Source: G965220205 sp965220205 (GTDB taxonomy: Bacteria; Chloroflexota; Dehalococcoidia; Lucifugimonadales; Australimonadaceae). Taken from it: a DNA stretch of 64,000 nt. The stretch is from positions 496,001 to 560,000 of the forward strand of contig OZ244812.1 of NCBI GenBank assembly GCA_965220205.1, in the 5' to 3' direction. The translations under genes and the position numbers were made by a program. Below are positions 47,809 to 56,693 of the stretch, piece after piece. The notes under the pieces are model-generated. The model was not told the origin of the DNA and ran no database searches. It saw only the letters and a program-made list of their open reading frames with translations. Positions within the stretch are counted from its first letter, which is position 1. Every line of letters begins with the position of its first letter.

Positions 47809-49871
47809 GCCGCGCTCCGCTCGAGGACCAGATTGCGATAGCCGTCGACGCTCAGCCGCCAGCCCGGCGGCACGACCGTGGTCGAGTCCGCTTGGTAGAC
47901 GACGGCCGGCCCGCTGAACGCCGCGCCGACGGCCAGTGCCTCGCGCCGGTAGTGCGCGGACTCGACGAGTCCTGCGCCGAACCACCGGGGCTTGCTTCCG
48001 GCGGGTTCGGGCGTGGACGCCGCGGCCGGAGTCTCGGCGTCTTCGCCGGCCTCGAACTTCCGGACGGGCACGACAGCGCGGAGCCGGAAGCTGACGATTT
48101 CTACGGCCTGACCGGGCGACGCGTGCCCGTAGAGGCGCTTGTGGCGGCGCTCGAAGCGGTTGCGCAGCGCGCGCCGCTCCGCTTCGCTGAACGCGCCCCG
48201 CCTGACCGGCGTGCGAAGCTCGAAGCCCTGGCCGGCGTACCGGACGTCGGCCTCGCGGACGAGGGCGGCCCGCGCCGGGTCGATCCCCTCGCTTGCCAGG
48301 TCTGCCCGCGCCCGCTCCTCGAGCCGCGCGTACTCGCTGTTCAGCCGCTCCAGGGGCGTGGTCGCGAGCTCCGAGACAGCGGTCCATACGTAGTCGTGGA
48401 CGATGTCGGAGCAGAGGAGCCCGAGCGCCGAGAAGGCCCCGGGGCGCGGCGGCACGATGATGCGGCGTATGCCAATCTCCTCGGCGACGCCGGCGGCGTG
48501 AAGCGGGCCCGCGCCCCCGCCCGCCACGAGCGCGAACTCGCGGAGCGCGGCCCCGCGCTCCGCCGCGAGCGCCGATATGCGGTCCGCCATCTTGACCTCG
48601 AGCACGCGCACGATGCCCCACGCCGCCTCCTGGGCGCTCAGATCCAGCGGCCGGCCGATGCGGTCGAGGAGGGCTCGCTCCGACGCCTCCGCGTCCAGCG
48701 GCATGTCGCCGCCGAGGAAGTAGTCGGGGGCGAGATACCCCAGGGTCACGTCGGCGTCGGTGATCGTAGCCTCCCGGCCCCCGCGCCCGTAGCAGGCGGG
48801 CCCCGGATCGCTGCCCGCGCTCTGCGGCCCCACGCGGAGCAGGCCGCCGCGGTCGACCTGGGCAATCGTGCCGCCGCCTGCGCTCACCGCCTCAATGTCC
48901 ACCATCGGCGAGTAGATCGCCCGCCCTTCGATGACGCCCTGCGTGACCTCGCCGGGCGCGCCGCCCTCAATGAAGGCCACGTCGGCGCTCGTCCCCCCGA
49001 TGTCGAGAGAGACGATGTTGCCCAAGCCCTGCGTTGCGCACAGGAACGCCGCCGACATGGCCCCGGCCGCCGGGCCGGACAGCAGCGTGTGATGCGTCTG
49101 GCCGCCTCGAACGGCCGCGGTAAACGGCATGACGCCGCCGTTCGACTGCATGAGGAACCGCTGCGGCGTCGTGACGCCGCACGACGCCAGCCGGGCGTCC
49201 AGCCCGCTCAGGTAGGAGGCCAGCACAGGCTCTAGATAGGCGTTCACCAACGTGGTCGACATCCGCTGCCACTCGCGGATGCGCGGCATGATGTCCGACG
49301 AGAGCGAAACGGCGCAGCCAGGGAACTCCTCTTGGATGATCGCCTTGGCCTCGCGCTCGTGGGACGGGTCCGCGTACGAGAACATGAAGCAGACGGCGAT
49401 GGACTCGACCCCGGCGTCCCGCAGGTCGCGGACGGCCTGGCGAGTCGCCGGGACGTCGAGCGGGGCCAACTCGGCCCCCGCGCTGCTCACGCGCTCGCCG
49501 ACCCCGCGGACGAGCGTTGGGTGTACGAGGTGCTCCGGGCGATGGTAGAAGAGCAGGAACGGCCGGGGCTGCGAGCCGGCCTGCACCTGCGGCACGGCGG
49601 CGAACCCCTCCGTGACCAGCATGCCGACCTTGGCGCCCGTCATCTCGAGCAAGGCGTTCGTGCCGATAGTGGTGCCGTGCAGGAAGGCGCCTACGTCTCC
49701 AAGCTCCACCCCGTCGCCGCTGAGCCGCGCGAGGGCGTGGAGCACGCCGGAGGGCGGGTCCGCCTTCACCGTCGGGACCTTGTGGACGCGGAGCTCGCGC
49801 GACCTCGTATTGAAGGCGACGAGATCGGTGAAGCTGCCGCCGACGTCGACGCCAACGCGCCAGTCACCCAA
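47805..49871 (-). CDS. hyuA: Hydantoinase A / N-methylhydantoinase (ATP-hydrolysing) alpha-type subunit
   Basis: The 688-residue protein starts at ATG 49871 (MGDWRVGVDVGGSFTDLVAF), the phosphate-binding start of HyuA. HGTTIGTNALLEMTGAKVGM, LSGPAAGAMSAAFLC, VSLDIGGTSADVAFIEGG and SAGSDPGPACYGRGG follow, with VAGGGAGPLHAAGVAEEIGI near residue 450. This is the ATP-binding partner of HyuB, forming a ring-opening hydantoinase/oxoprolinase complex in the cytoplasm. The bicupin gene lies 117 bases upstream on the same strand, so the three may be one operon. Confidence 0.94.
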   Translation of the reverse strand: MGDWRVGVDVGGSFTDLVAFNTRSRELRVHKVPTVKADPPSGVLHALARLSGDGVELGDVGAFLHGTTIGTNALLEMTGAKVGMLVTEGFAAVPQVQAGSQPRPFLLFYHRPEHLVHPTLVRGVGERVSSAGAELAPLDVPATRQAVRDLRDAGVESIAVCFMFSYADPSHEREAKAIIQEEFPGCAVSLSSDIMPRIREWQRMSTTLVNAYLEPVLASYLSGLDARLASCGVTTPQRFLMQSNGGVMPFTAAVRGGQTHHTLLSGPAAGAMSAAFLCATQGLGNIVSLDIGGTSADVAFIEGGAPGEVTQGVIEGRAIYSPMVDIEAVSAGGGTIAQVDRGGLLRVGPQSAGSDPGPACYGRGGREATITDADVTLGYLAPDYFLGGDMPLDAEASERALLDRIGRPLDLSAQEAAWGIVRVLEVKMADRISALAAERGAALREFALVAGGGAGPLHAAGVAEEIGIRRIIVPPRPGAFSALGLLCSDIVHDYVWTAVSELATTPLERLNSEYARLEERARADLASEGIDPARAALVREADVRYAGQGFELRTPVRRGAFSEAERRALRNRFERRHKRLYGHASPGQAVEIVSFRLRAVVPVRKFEAGEDAETPAAASTPEPAGSKPRWFGAGLVESAHYRREALAVGAAFSGPAVVYQADSTTVVPPGWRLSVDGYRNLVLERSAA

Positions 49872-49988
49872 CGTAGTCCTCCCAGCGGCGGCCCGGACGA
49901 GAGCCCCGCGCGCCGATGACGGCGTCAGCGGAGGCTGCTCGCGCTCGGGCCGCGCTGGGCGTCGTTGCCGTGGCGTGGCCGCTCGTGA

Positions 49989-51083
49989 CTAGGACTGGGC
50001 CCGGAACTTGGCGACCTCCTCGTCGAACATCGTGCGGATGGCGGGGTCCTCGTCCTCGAACTCGATCTGCCCTTGGCCCTCGCCTGCGCGCGTGCCGCCG
50101 CCGGAGTAGCTGGCGGCGCCCTCGCGGAAGACCAGGTACCGCGCCGGTTCGTTACTGACGTTGAAGTGCTGGTGTCCGCCGTGCCCGTTCGACATCAGCG
50201 ACCCGGGCTTGAAATTCGCGCGCGTCCACTTGGCGTCCGGCCCCGGCAACGCGCCCGGAGACCACTGCAGGTCGTACCCCTCGCCCGTGAGGAAGAGATA
50301 GCTGGTGTCGTTGGTCTGCCCGCTCCGGATGTCGCGATTCTCGCCGCCGAAACCGTGCCCCTTCTTGTAGGACGCGACCGGGAACTCCGACACGTGGCAG
50401 ATGTAGCGCCCGCCGGCCATCATCACGAACATGTTCGCTCCCGGCCCGCGGTAGCTCCACTGGTCCAACGACATGTTCATGACGCTCGGGATGAAGTTGG
50501 CCATCATCAGCCGGTCCGCCACGCGGGTCGTCTGGCCGCTGAAGTACATCTCGTCGCTTGGGTCGAACCGGTCGGGGAACGCCTTGGCAGTGTTGAACAC
50601 GAAGTCGGCGCTGGCGAACAGGTTGAAGATGTGCGGCATGTTGGTGGCCGCATAGAGCCGCACCGGCTCTGTGCCGCTCCCGTTGTGCAGCTCATGCCAG
50701 GCGTTGAGCGGGATGGCGAACGCGCTGTCGGCGTGCCACTCGAACGTCTGCCGCGGCGTGCCGTCGTACCAGAGGGTCGTCGCTCCGCGTCCCTGGAGGA
50801 CGTAGAAGATCTCCTCGTACATGTGCCGCTCCAGATTGATCGAGCCTCCCGGCGGGATCTCGATCAAGTAGCGGATGCCCCCCTGGTTCTGGACGAAGCG
50901 CTCCTCCGAGGGATGGTGCGTCAGGTCGAGGATCGCGGCGTCGCAGCCGGTTCGTTCCCATGGGGCGAGCTCCTCGGTGTAGAGGCTCTCCACCGTGTGG
51001 GTGGTGATGACCTTCAGCCCTTCCGACTCAACCCAGCGCTCGAACGGAGTGAGATGCCACTGACTCGTCTTCTCGGTGGTCAT
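49989..51083 (-). CDS. Bicupin protein, gentisate-dioxygenase-like
   Basis: The 364-residue protein starts at ATG 51083 with GGGGAGGCAAT before it. Two cupin barrels are visible. The first (about residues 75-150) has SINLERHMYEEIFYVLQGRG and AIPLNAWHELHNGSG, giving H-x(n)-E-x(n)-H metal ligands. The second (about 285-335) has SNGHGGHQHFNVSNEPARYL, with several His. This arrangement resembles gentisate 1,2-dioxygenase-like bicupins, but the substrate is unknown. It lies upstream of hyuA on the same strand. A role as metal-dependent ring-cleaving or binding enzyme in the local catabolic pathway is inference. Confidence 0.82.
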   Translation of the reverse strand: MTTEKTSQWHLTPFERWVESEGLKVITTHTVESLYTEELAPWERTGCDAAILDLTHHPSEERFVQNQGGIRYLIEIPPGGSINLERHMYEEIFYVLQGRGATTLWYDGTPRQTFEWHADSAFAIPLNAWHELHNGSGTEPVRLYAATNMPHIFNLFASADFVFNTAKAFPDRFDPSDEMYFSGQTTRVADRLMMANFIPSVMNMSLDQWSYRGPGANMFVMMAGGRYICHVSEFPVASYKKGHGFGGENRDIRSGQTNDTSYLFLTGEGYDLQWSPGALPGPDAKWTRANFKPGSLMSNGHGGHQHFNVSNEPARYLVFREGAASYSGGGTRAGEGQGQIEFEDEDPAIRTMFDEEVAKFRAQS

Positions 51084-51267
51084 GGATTGCCTCCCCGATA
51101 ACAGCGTCTTGCGTAATGCCAGTAGTCTACTCCAAAACGACGGAGCTCTCGCCGCGCCGCGCGCCTCGGCTTGTCGACGCGGGCCGACTTGGGTAGGGTA
51201 GACTCAGTGAGTGCGCGGGCCGATCGCCCGCCGCCAAGCGGCACAATGGCCTACAGCGGGAGGCGTG

Positions 51268-52440
51268 ATGAGGAACGGATTCAAGGTCTACGATGCGGAC
51301 ACGCACTTTTCGCCGTCGGTGGAGAGCCTCGTCGCCTACTACGACAGCGACCTGAAGGCCCGCGAGGCCGAGTTGGCGCCGTTCAAGCGGCCGCGCAAGA
51401 TCGGCAGGGCAGGGCAGATCATCGAAGAGCAGGACATCCGCAGTCACTACAGCTTCCCGCGCGAGCGCGGCGACGGCTGGGGCGGCCGCGAGCCCCGTTA
51501 CCTCGGCGAGGCGGGCCCGCGTCAAGACGGCGGACGCCACTTCCAGACATTCATGGGCCAGAAGTATCCGACCGTCGGCTCCGAAGACTTCGACATCGCA
51601 GCCCGCGTCCGTGAGATGGACGAGGAGGGCGTGGACACGCAACTGCTGGTGACGACGCCGCCGGGAGGACACGGGGACCCCGCCGTCAACCTGGGGCTGA
51701 TGCAGGCCCACCTCCGCTTCGTCGACGACGTGTGCACGCAATACCCGGGGCGCTTCACGTCGATGATCAACGTCTCGCCGGCTCTTCCGATCGAGGACGC
51801 GGTCTCAGAGATCAAGACGTGGGGGAAGAAGCCCTGGGCCGTGGCCCTGAAGGCGGACCTGCCGCTCGACTACCCGATCGATCACCCCGACATGCTCCCG
51901 ATCTGGGCGGCCGCGGAGGAGCATGGCCTCTGCGTCGTGCACCACAGCTACTCGGCGGGCTACCCGGGCTACCGCGATCTCTGGGACAACCCCTTCCTGG
52001 GCCGTACGGCGTCGCACCCGTGGGCGGCGATGCGGGCCATCGCCGCGTTCATGGGCGCCGGCCTCATGGACCACTTCCCGGACCTCCACTTCGCGATCCT
52101 CGAGTCCGGCTTCGGCTGGCTCCCCTTCTGGATGAAGCGCATGGAGGACCAGGTCGTTTACATGGGCTACGTCGCCGAGGAGCTCCAGCACACGATGACC
52201 GAGTACATGACCGACGGTCGCTTCTACGCCGCCGCGGTGCTCCACGAGGGCCCGGACATGGTCCGCATGGTCAGCGATCTCATGGGCGAGCACGTCCTGA
52301 TGTTCAGCTCCGACTACCCGCACGCGGAATCGCGCTTCCCTGGTTCGGCCGACCTCGTCGTCGGGTGGGACGGACTCACCGACGAGTACAAGCAACGGTT
52401 CTTCTGGGACAACGCGGCGAGCTGCTTCCGCCTGCCGTAA
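51268..52440 (+). CDS. Amidohydrolase (metal-dependent hydrolase, PF04909 type)
   Basis: The 390-residue protein begins at ATG 51268 with GGGAGG upstream; the ATG-like frame 57 bases further up is not needed. FKVYDADTHFSPSVESLVAY provides the D-x-H metal ligands, CVVHHSYSAGYPGY the middle His pair, FAILESGFGWLPFWMKRMED the next region and LMFSSDYPHAESRFPGSAD the C-terminal Asp. The family includes decarboxylases and lactone or amide hydrolases acting on aromatic-derived acids. It is divergent from the bicupin gene (about 185 bases apart), so control may be shared. Confidence 0.9.
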   Translation: MRNGFKVYDADTHFSPSVESLVAYYDSDLKAREAELAPFKRPRKIGRAGQIIEEQDIRSHYSFPRERGDGWGGREPRYLGEAGPRQDGGRHFQTFMGQKYPTVGSEDFDIAARVREMDEEGVDTQLLVTTPPGGHGDPAVNLGLMQAHLRFVDDVCTQYPGRFTSMINVSPALPIEDAVSEIKTWGKKPWAVALKADLPLDYPIDHPDMLPIWAAAEEHGLCVVHHSYSAGYPGYRDLWDNPFLGRTASHPWAAMRAIAAFMGAGLMDHFPDLHFAILESGFGWLPFWMKRMEDQVVYMGYVAEELQHTMTEYMTDGRFYAAAVLHEGPDMVRMVSDLMGEHVLMFSSDYPHAESRFPGSADLVVGWDGLTDEYKQRFFWDNAASCFRLP

Positions 52441-52475
52441 GGCTTAGCCGTGGGCGTCTCGCCGCAAGATAGCGG

Positions 52476-52826
52476 CTAGCGGCCGTAGTCGTCTTCGAGG
52501 CGCACCACGTCGTCGACCTCGGGCGTGCTCGCCTCGAAGATGAGCGCGCCCTCCTCGGCGACTCCCACGATGCGGTGGACCGCGCCCGGCTCAATGACGT
52601 GCGCTTCGCCGGGCTCCATCCGTATGACGTGGTCGCCGTCGGGCCCGCTGCGAACGAGGTCCGCCGCGCCGCTGACGAGGACGAGGGTCTCCCGCTTGAC
52701 CCGGTGGTACTGCTTGCTCAGCCGCTTGCCGCGCTCGACGAAGAGGTGCTTCACGCAATAGCGCTCGTTCAGGTCGAGCACCCGTTCCCATCCCCACGGC
52801 TTGGCGATGAAGTCGCCGGTATTCAC
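52476..52826 (-). CDS. Small cupin, mannose-6-phosphate isomerase type II C-terminal-like
   Basis: The 116-residue protein is a single cupin barrel: KPWGWERVLDLNERYCVKHL, then KRLSKQYHRVKRETLVLVSG and MEPGEAHVIEPGAVHRIVGV. The sequence KQYH-x-x-R-E-T and P-x-x-V-H-R are the metal-ligand regions of the isomerase domain of GDP-mannose pyrophosphorylase/mannose isomerase. It could isomerise sugar phosphates, or be a metal-binding regulatory cupin. It is convergent with the amidohydrolase gene. Confidence 0.85.
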   Translation of the reverse strand: MNTGDFIAKPWGWERVLDLNERYCVKHLFVERGKRLSKQYHRVKRETLVLVSGAADLVRSGPDGDHVIRMEPGEAHVIEPGAVHRIVGVAEEGALIFEASTPEVDDVVRLEDDYGR

Positions 52827-53389
52827 GCGGGCATTCTATCGCGGGGGCGTCCCGCCCGCGCAACGCGAAGCCGGTTGGTAACTGTTAGTTGTGAGAGGAT
52901 CGGCACCGGCAGCCGCCGTTGTGCTCGTGCTTGACACGGGAACCCACGCCCCCGTGGGGTGGCCCGCCGACTACCTCCCCCCGCCGAGACCCTTGCGTAA
53001 CGCGCAGGGGCCGCTCTTGGAGTCGTCCCAACGGGAGTGCAGAGGGCTTTGCCCTCTGCCGGGGGGGTGGGGGTGTCCCCCACACCAACGTTTGGGGTGG
53101 GCGGGTGGGAAGAACAGCGGTCGTCAGACAGAGTTACGCAACGGTCCCATCTGCGGGGAGAGTGAGAGAGGGGCCGCGCCCCGCCGCCACTTTCGTCGGT
53201 TGTGGTGTGGGCCGACAGGCGCACATGAGCGATTGCTTCGAAGTCGCTCTCCTCGTAGCCGCGTAGCCGCCCAATGGGGGAGCCTCCTCAACTCTGAACA
53301 GTTACGCCGGTTGCACGTTCGACGCTCCAACGGTGTATGGTGCTGTCGCATGGTCAAACACGACTGATCCGGACTGATCGGAGGTACAC
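52827..53389. other. Intergenic region with a perfect hairpin
   Basis: About 560 bases separate the cupin gene and the oxidoreductase gene, which diverge. GCAGAGGGC (53039-53047) and GCCCTCTGC (53051-53059) pair perfectly around TTT, and a GGGGGTGTCCCCC block follows at 53070-53082. Such stems fit a dispersed repeat or terminator. No credible gene is present. Confidence 0.5.
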
Positions 53390-54571
53390 ATGGATTCCGT
53401 CTTGAAGGTTGGACTCGCGGGAGTGGGAAGCGTCTCACGGACGATCCTCTCGAACATCGAAACGATCCCGGGTGTGCAGCTCACGGGCATCGCGGACATC
53501 CGCCAGGAGGCGCTCGACACGGTCGGCAAGAAGTACGGGGTCGACACGTTCACCAGCGTCGAGGCGATGTGCGAGAGCGCGAACGTGGACGCCGTCTGGG
53601 TCTGCACGCCGAACCAGTTCCACGCGGAGCATACGATCACGGCGGCGGAGCACGGCAAGCACGTGATCTGCGAAAAGCCGATGGCCGTGACGCTGGAACA
53701 GGCGCAGTCAATGGTCGACGCGGTCGACAGGAACAGCGTGCGCTACGTCCAGGGCCACTCGAAGATCTTCGATCCGCCCGTGCGCATGATGCGGGAGATG
53801 GTGTCGAGCGGCGAGCTGGGGCGGCTCATCCAGTTGAACACCTGGGAGTACAAGCCGTGGATCTCCGGTCAGCCGAGGCTGGACACCGAGGTGGACCCGG
53901 CTACGGGCGGCGGCGTGCTCTACCGGCAAGGGCCGCACCAGACCGACATCGTCCGGGGCATCGGCGGCGGCATGGTGAGGAGCCTCCGGGCGATTGCGGG
54001 CAGGTGGAATCCCGCGTTCCCGCTGGCCGAGGGCGACTACACGGCGTTCCTCGAGTTCGAGGACGGGACCGCCGCGACGATGGCGTTCAACGGTTACGGC
54101 TACTTCGATATCACGGAGATGACCTGGGGCATCGGCGAGGGAGGCCAGCAGCGCGCGGAGCTCGTGCCTGACCAGCGCGAGCGCTTCACGGGCGCCGTCG
54201 AGGCGAACACGAAGTACGCCTTCGCGGGCACGAGGGCAGAGCGGGAGCAGGCGCAACGAGAGGCGGCAAGCCATCGTTTCCAGCCGTTCTTCGGGCTGAC
54301 CCTCGCAAGCTGTGAGCGTGGAGACATCCGGCAGTCCCCGGACGGCCTGTACATCTACGACGAGAATGGGCGCAGAGAGGTCACGCTGGACCCCGGGATG
54401 CATGGCCGCGGCGAGCTAACCGAACTCCGGGACGCCCTCTCGGAAGAGCGACCGACGTTTCCGGACGCGCGCTGGGGCATGGCGAGCCTCGAAGTCATCC
54501 TGTCGATCCGGGAGTCGTCGCAACAGCGGAAAGAGATCATGCTGTCGCACCAGGTCCCGGTCCCGTTCTAG
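53390..54571 (+). CDS. Gfo/Idh/MocA-family oxidoreductase
   Basis: The 393-residue protein starts at ATG 53390 with GGAGGTACAC upstream. An N-terminal Rossmann fold is visible: LKVGLAGVGSVSRTILSNIE, then AVWVCTPNQFHAEHTITAAE and HVICEKPMAVTLEQAQSMVD with the EKP motif (lysine near residue 99). The C-terminal alpha/beta domain includes ATGGGVLYRQGPHQTDIVRG with the catalytic His. These enzymes use NAD(P) to oxidise or reduce sugars and inositol-like or cyclic compounds. It is convergent with the ABC transporter operon, and may act on its imported compound. Confidence 0.92.
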   Translation: MDSVLKVGLAGVGSVSRTILSNIETIPGVQLTGIADIRQEALDTVGKKYGVDTFTSVEAMCESANVDAVWVCTPNQFHAEHTITAAEHGKHVICEKPMAVTLEQAQSMVDAVDRNSVRYVQGHSKIFDPPVRMMREMVSSGELGRLIQLNTWEYKPWISGQPRLDTEVDPATGGGVLYRQGPHQTDIVRGIGGGMVRSLRAIAGRWNPAFPLAEGDYTAFLEFEDGTAATMAFNGYGYFDITEMTWGIGEGGQQRAELVPDQRERFTGAVEANTKYAFAGTRAEREQAQREAASHRFQPFFGLTLASCERGDIRQSPDGLYIYDENGRREVTLDPGMHGRGELTELRDALSEERPTFPDARWGMASLEVILSIRESSQQRKEIMLSHQVPVPF

Positions 54572-54575
54572 GCGC

Positions 54576-56693
54576 TTAGGCGCCGCCCGACAGCTCCGCC
54601 GCCGCCCCGTAGAGGCGGCGCTGCTGCATGGCGGCGAGCTCGGCCATCGGGATATGGCAGGCGATGGTGTGGCCAGGCTCATCGGGGTTGACCTGTGCGG
54701 GCGGCGGCGTATTGTCGCAGATCGCCCCGATCTTGCGCGGGCAGCGCCCAGCGAAGAAGCACCCTTGGAACCGCTCGCGCATCGTGGGCACGGCTCCGGG
54801 CAGCCGGATCGCGGTGCGTTGGGCGTCCGGGTCGGGCACGGGGGCCGCGGACATCAGCGCCTCTGTGTAGGGGTGCGACGGTGCGTTCAGGACCTGCTCG
54901 GCGGGTCCCGATTCGGCGACGTGCCCCGCGTAGAGCACCATGATGTCGTCGGAGAGGTAGCGCACAACCCCCAGGTCGTGGGAGATGAACACGTAGGAAG
55001 TGCCCGCCTCCCGCTGGCGCGACTGCAGCAGCTCGAGCACCTGCGCTTGCACCGATACGTCCAGAGCGGAGACGGCCTCGTCGGCTACGACGAGCTCGGG
55101 CGACGCGGCGAAGGCGCCCGCCAACGCGACACGCTGCTGCTCGCCGCCGCTCAGCTCTCCGGGCCGTTTGCTCAGGTAGTCGGGGTTCAACCCGACCGCG
55201 TGCATCAGCTCGATTGCGCGCTCCCTGCTCTCGTCGCGACTGAGGCGTGAGAACTTGCGGAGCGAGCGCACGATGGCGTGGCGGACAGGGAGCTTCGGGT
55301 TGAGCGACGCCGTGGGATTCTGGAACACCATGCGCAGGGCGGCCCGCTGGTCGCTCGACCTGCCGCCGACATCGGGCGCCAGAGTCTCTCCCTGGAGGTC
55401 GAGCTCGCCCCGGTCCCTGGGCACCAGGCCGACGACGATACGGGCGACCGTTGTCTTTCCCGAGCCGCTCTCGCCGACGATCCCCAGCGTGCGGCCCTTG
55501 GCAACCGTGAAATTGACGTCGGAAACGGCGCGGACCGGCGGCCGCACTCGGGGGCCGAAGAGCAGGTACTTGCGCTGCCATCGACCGTAGAAGCGCCGGA
55601 TATGGTTGGCTGTGAGCACAGGCTCCGTCGCCTCAGCCGCATGTTCCTCGCGGACTTCCGCTTCACCCCAGATGGATGCGTCGGTCTCCTCGTGGAAGGT
55701 GCAGCGGGAGAGGTGGCCCGCGCCGGTCTCGAGCACCAGCGGCGACTGTTCAGTGCACGACTCCTTTGCGATGGGGCACCGGGAGGCGAACAGGCAGGCC
55801 TCCGGCGTCCGCTCCAGCGACGGGTACACGAAGCCCGGGAGGCTGCTCAGCCGCACCGTTTCGGCGTCGTCGCCCGGCGGGGCCGGCACGCATTGGAGCA
55901 GTCCGGCGGTGTAGGGGTGGCGCGGACGCTTGAAGAGCTCGCGGACCGGAGCGTCCTCGATCGTTTGGCCGCCGTACATGACGACGACCCGGTCGGCGAC
56001 TCGGGCGACGACGCCGAGGTTGTGGGTGACGTAGAGGATGCCGGCGTTGACGCGGTCCTTTAGGTCCGCCACGAGGTCGAGGATCGTCGCCTCGGTGGTG
56101 ACGTCGAGCCCTGTGGTGGGCTCGTCCATGATGAGCAAGTCGGGGTCGCAGGCGAGCGCCATGGCTATGACGACCCGCTGCTGCATACCGCCGCTCAACT
56201 GGTGGGGGTATCGGTCGCCGATCGTCTCGGGTTCGCTGAGGCCGACGCTGGCGAACAGCTCGACCGTCCGCTCGCGGGCTCCCGCGCGGCTGAGGTCCTG
56301 ATGCTCACGGATCGCCTCTTCCATCTGCGCGCCGATCCGCATGGTCGGGTTGAGCGACGTGGCGGGGTCCTGGTAGACCATCGCGATCCGGTTCCCACGC
56401 AGGCGGCGCAGCTCGTTCGCCCCGATCTGGTTGATGTCCTGGCCCTCGAAGAGGATCGATCCCTCGACGGTGGCGGTCCCGGGCAGGTAACCCATGATGG
56501 CGAACGCGGTGGTCGACTTGCCGCAGCCCGACTCCCCGACCACGCCGACGAGCTCTCCGCGTCCAATCTTCAGCGAGGCGTCCCGCACGGCGTACACCGT
56601 GGCTCGGGGCGTGTGGAACGTCACCGAGAGGTGCTCGATTTCGAGGAGCGGGGCGTTGCCGTTCGTTTCGTGCGATTCGTTGTTCACGGTCAC
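54576..56693 (-). CDS. Oligopeptide-type ABC transporter, fused double ATPase (DppD-DppF-like)
   Basis: The 705-residue protein starts at GTG 56693, overlapping the permease stop by GTGA with AAGGA just before. Two ATPase domains are fused. The first has Walker A VGVVGESGCGKSTTAF, the LSGGMQQRV signature and LLIMDEPTTGLDVT. The second has VGESGSGKTTVARI, LSGGEQQRVALAGAFA and VVADEAVSALDVS. Both end with the oligopeptide-transporter C-terminal cysteine motif (CLFASRCPIAKESC, CFFAGRCPRKIGAIC). The two domains correspond to DppD and DppF of other bacteria, joined here. It powers import of the compound bound by the protein at 58957-60507. Confidence 0.93.
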   Translation of the reverse strand: MTVNNESHETNGNAPLLEIEHLSVTFHTPRATVYAVRDASLKIGRGELVGVVGESGCGKSTTAFAIMGYLPGTATVEGSILFEGQDINQIGANELRRLRGNRIAMVYQDPATSLNPTMRIGAQMEEAIREHQDLSRAGARERTVELFASVGLSEPETIGDRYPHQLSGGMQQRVVIAMALACDPDLLIMDEPTTGLDVTTEATILDLVADLKDRVNAGILYVTHNLGVVARVADRVVVMYGGQTIEDAPVRELFKRPRHPYTAGLLQCVPAPPGDDAETVRLSSLPGFVYPSLERTPEACLFASRCPIAKESCTEQSPLVLETGAGHLSRCTFHEETDASIWGEAEVREEHAAEATEPVLTANHIRRFYGRWQRKYLLFGPRVRPPVRAVSDVNFTVAKGRTLGIVGESGSGKTTVARIVVGLVPRDRGELDLQGETLAPDVGGRSSDQRAALRMVFQNPTASLNPKLPVRHAIVRSLRKFSRLSRDESRERAIELMHAVGLNPDYLSKRPGELSGGEQQRVALAGAFAASPELVVADEAVSALDVSVQAQVLELLQSRQREAGTSYVFISHDLGVVRYLSDDIMVLYAGHVAESGPAEQVLNAPSHPYTEALMSAAPVPDPDAQRTAIRLPGAVPTMRERFQGCFFAGRCPRKIGAICDNTPPPAQVNPDEPGHTIACHIPMAELAAMQQRRLYGAAAELSGGA

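Noticed and set aside
47809..48621. N-terminal extension of hyuB to 48621
   Set aside because: This part lies inside hyuA in another frame and is Arg/Gly-rich without domain; the ATG at 47808 overlapping the hyuA stop is the true start.
46336..49235. Long plus-strand frames opposite hyuB and hyuA
   Set aside because: Antisense shadows; the hydantoinase motifs lie on the minus strand with a coupled ATGA overlap.
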